DNA from: Streptomyces dioscori
GTDB lineage: Bacteria; Actinomycetota; Actinomycetes; Streptomycetales; Streptomycetaceae
Length of the DNA: 64,000 nucleotides
Assembly: GCF_003024195.1 (NCBI RefSeq)
Contig: NZ_KZ679047.1
Location: forward strand, 124,001-188,000
Direction of reading: 5' to 3'
Below the pieces are notes generated by a model. The model ran no database searches. It had not been told where the DNA came from and saw nothing but the letters and a program-made list of their open reading frames with translations. The position numbers and the translations under genes were made by a program. This document shows, one piece after another, positions 62,166-64,000 of this stretch (the stretch's first letter is position 1; the number at the start of each line of letters is the position of its first letter).

Positions 62166-64000
62166 TACGGGTGGGGCGTCGAGCCGTATGCCGTCAGGAA
62201 GCGGTCGCGGAAAGAGTCCATCCGCCAGACCGGGGCCGTGTCGTCGGGCTTGAGGCCCTCGGTCCAGTTCCAGTCGTCGATCTTGTCGAGTACGGACTTG
62301 TCGTGGGCGACGATCGACACGGGCACGTCCCGGTTGGCATGGTCGCCGCTCACCCTGGCCAGAGGCTGGTGGTCGCCCAGGAAGACCAGCACGGTGTTCT
62401 TGTCGCCGTACTTGACCACGTAGTCGATGAGGCTGGTCACGGAGTACTCGATGGACCTGCCGTACTCCTCCTTGACCTTGGTGGAGTCGTAGAAGACGTC
62501 CGATGCTTTCTTGCCGTCCTTCTGGATGTCCTTGTAGACCGAGCCGTCGCCGACCTCGTCCCAGGGGATCGTCTTGGGGATCGGCGCCCACGGCTGGTGG
62601 CTGGAGGTCAGGATGATCTCCGACATCAGCGGCTTGTCGCGCTTCTTGCCGTGCTCAAGGCGCTGGTAGGCGCTCAGGGCGTACTGGTCGGGCATGGTCG
62701 ACCAGCTGAACTTGGGACCCCTGTAGCCGAGTTCCCGGGAGTCGTAGACGTTGTCGAGGCCGTAGAACGAACCCTCGGGCCAGTTCTTCTGGACACCCGG
62801 CATGATGCCCACGGTCCGCCAGTCCCCCGTGCGCTGGAAGGCGCCGGTGAGCGTCAGGTGGTCGCCCGCGGTGACGGTGCGGTAGCGGGCCTGGTTGCTG
62901 ATCCACAGCCCGGACAGGAAGGTGGAGTGGCCGAGCCAGCTGCTGCCGCCGTACGTCGCCGAGGTGAGCCAGCCGCTCTTGGCCGCGTACCCGGCCTCGG
63001 TCAGCTCCGCCGTCTTGTCGTCGAGCACGGCGTCGACCCCGGGTGCCGTGACCGGGTCCTCGATGGCGCTGCGGCCGTAGCTCTCGATGAAGGCGAAGAT
63101 GACGTCCTTGCCTCGCAGATCGGGGACGAGCTGGGCCGGCGGCGTCTTCGCGAACTTGTCCTTCTTGGCGATCTTGGCGAACTCCGCCTCGTCCTTGAGG
63201 GTCGCCTGGACCCGGTCCACGCGGTTCTGGACGGCCCCCGCGGTGCTGCGGGCCGCGAACTGCACCCCGGCGAACTGCACGCCGAGCGCCGAGCAGGCCA
63301 CCCAGACCGTCCCGGCGACCAGCGTGGCACGGGTCGCACGGCCGCTCTGGCGGGCCAGCAGGTTGGCGAGCCGGACGACGGAGAGGGCCATCAGCGCGAA
63401 CACGGCGATGACGAGCACGATGACCGCGACCACGACGGCGACCGCGCCGGTCCTGCCCATCGAGTCCTCAAGGTACGTCCGGGCGTCGTCGAACAGGACC
63501 CAGTCGAGTACGAGGTTGAAGCCGCGTCCGAGGAATTCGTTGAAGCCGAGGTCGAGGAGGTTCAGGACGGTCATCGCGCCCAGGCTCAGACCGGCGAGGA
63601 CGGCCGTGATCAGCCGGAGTGTCTTCGGCAGGACCATGAGGACGGCCGCGCCGAAGATCGCCTCCACCGGCAGCCGGAGGAACACGGCAGGCCGGAAGCG
63701 GTCGGGCTCGTTCGGCATGAGCAGCGCGAAGAGCACCAGCAGGGCGGCGAGGGTGGTGATCGTGTACGTCACGGTCCGGGCTGCGCCGGGATGCTTGGCT
63801 CGCCGGCCGCGGGGGGTGGGGGGCGCCTCGACCGTCTTATCTGAGCCTCCGGAGGCGTCCTCGGCGCTGCTGGAGGCCTCATCGGCGGCGTCGGGGACGG
63901 CGGACGCATCCGCGTCGGCGGATATGTCCACGTCGGCGGGTTCGGTCTCGTCGGTGGCCGAGTCCGTCTGTTCGGCCTGCTCGGCCTGCTCGGCGGGCGT
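62165..64000 (-). CDS. Sulfatase / LTA-synthase-like membrane enzyme (N-terminus beyond window)
   Basis: The open frame continues past the window end without a stop or clear start, so it is partial. The visible 611 residues start with a charged, Ala/Glu/Asp-rich N-terminus, followed by about five transmembrane segments (TVTYTITTLAALLVLFALLM, AVVVAVIVLVIAVFALMALS and others). The extracytoplasmic sulfatase-like domain begins at DVIFAFIESYGRSAIEDPVT and includes WLGHSTFLSG, the metal-binding FLGDHQPLA and a C-terminal RMDSFRDRFLTA. Such proteins transfer phosphoglycerol or phosphoethanolamine to wall polymers or lipids. A GTG at 63931 could be a start, but the reading frame is still open upstream. 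Confidence 0.85.
   Translation of the reverse strand, partial: TPAEQAEQAEQTDSATDETEPADVDISADADASAVPDAADEASSSAEDASGGSDKTVEAPPTPRGRRAKHPGAARTVTYTITTLAALLVLFALLMPNEPDRFRPAVFLRLPVEAIFGAAVLMVLPKTLRLITAVLAGLSLGAMTVLNLLDLGFNEFLGRGFNLVLDWVLFDDARTYLEDSMGRTGAVAVVVAVIVLVIAVFALMALSVVRLANLLARQSGRATRATLVAGTVWVACSALGVQFAGVQFAARSTAGAVQNRVDRVQATLKDEAEFAKIAKKDKFAKTPPAQLVPDLRGKDVIFAFIESYGRSAIEDPVTAPGVDAVLDDKTAELTEAGYAAKSGWLTSATYGGSSWLGHSTFLSGLWISNQARYRTVTAGDHLTLTGAFQRTGDWRTVGIMPGVQKNWPEGSFYGLDNVYDSRELGYRGPKFSWSTMPDQYALSAYQRLEHGKKRDKPLMSEIILTSSHQPWAPIPKTIPWDEVGDGSVYKDIQKDGKKASDVFYDSTKVKEEYGRSIEYSVTSLIDYVVKYGDKNTVLVFLGDHQPLARVSGDHANRDVPVSIVAHDKSVLDKIDDWNWTEGLKPDDTAPVWRMDSFRDRFLTAYGSTPHP

Overview
The window is high-GC DNA, with strong G/C at third codon positions, frequent GTG starts, many 4-base ATGA/GTGA gene overlaps, a long chaplin, an NsdA-like regulator and a large LuxR-type ATPase regulator. 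Together these point to Streptomyces or a very close relative. I saw no rRNA, tRNA, CRISPR array, phage or insertion-sequence genes. About 52 protein genes are supported.

Layout. (1) 1-4443: a dimethyl sulfone / sulfonate sulfur-scavenging operon (sfnG, NADPH:FMN reductase, sfnB) on the minus strand. A cysteine-containing leader peptide precedes it and a LysR regulator is divergent from it. (2) 4480-18027: a light / photo-oxidative stress and membrane-lipid island. It holds an SDR-DUF2867 protein, a photolyase, a LitR/CarH-type B12 photoreceptor regulator divergent from an ECF sigma factor, and a SigK-like sigma factor with an RskA-like anti-sigma. Facing these is a tightly coupled five-gene operon: FAD oxidoreductase, DUF1365, two cyclopropane-synthase-like methyltransferases and DUF1295. 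I found a shared promoter-like motif (CCAATCC-N16-CGGAWT) in front of sigK and the lipid operon, and a weaker copy before the photolyase. (3) 18115-23733: an ArsR-AHSA1 fusion, two acetyltransferases, an MFS exporter and a membrane acyltransferase. (4) 23817-41390: cell surface and physiology. This covers a sortase-anchored chaplin, a secreted tripeptidyl aminopeptidase, arginine deiminase with its antiporter, a baeRF3 protein, a membrane protein with a PLC-like domain, a lipoprotein, a HAD hydrolase, a PAS-SpoIIE phosphatase, an NsdA-type regulator, an APH-like kinase and a secreted amidase.

(5) 41418-48678: an iron-regulated NIS siderophore locus. A FhuF-like reductase faces an ATP-grasp ligase, two IucA/IucC synthetases and a SbnH-like PLP decarboxylase, with a DmdR/IdeR-type iron box between them and no dedicated transporter in view. 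(6) 48709-54002: a LuxR-type ATPase with unusual heptapeptide repeats, an ACT protein, a truncated repeat-expanded ABATE/CGNR gene and a lone DUF397 protein. (7) 54085-62105: acyl-CoA catabolism. Two thiolase-fold proteins lack the catalytic Cys, and they sit with a tandem DUF35 protein, a crotonase, an acyl-CoA synthetase and a PaaK-family ligase. Two TetR-like operators are present with no TetR gene in view. (8) 62165-64000: a sulfatase/LTA-synthase-like membrane enzyme that runs off the window.

How the genes work together. The island in (2) looks like one regulon: light sensing by B12-LitR, an ECF relay, DNA repair by photolyase, and lipid modification by methyltransferases plus redox partners. 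Its lipid and sigma genes match the gene content of the Mycobacterium tuberculosis sigK locus as I remember it. Short tandem repeats (6 to 21 bp units) recur across the window, both between genes and inside coding regions.
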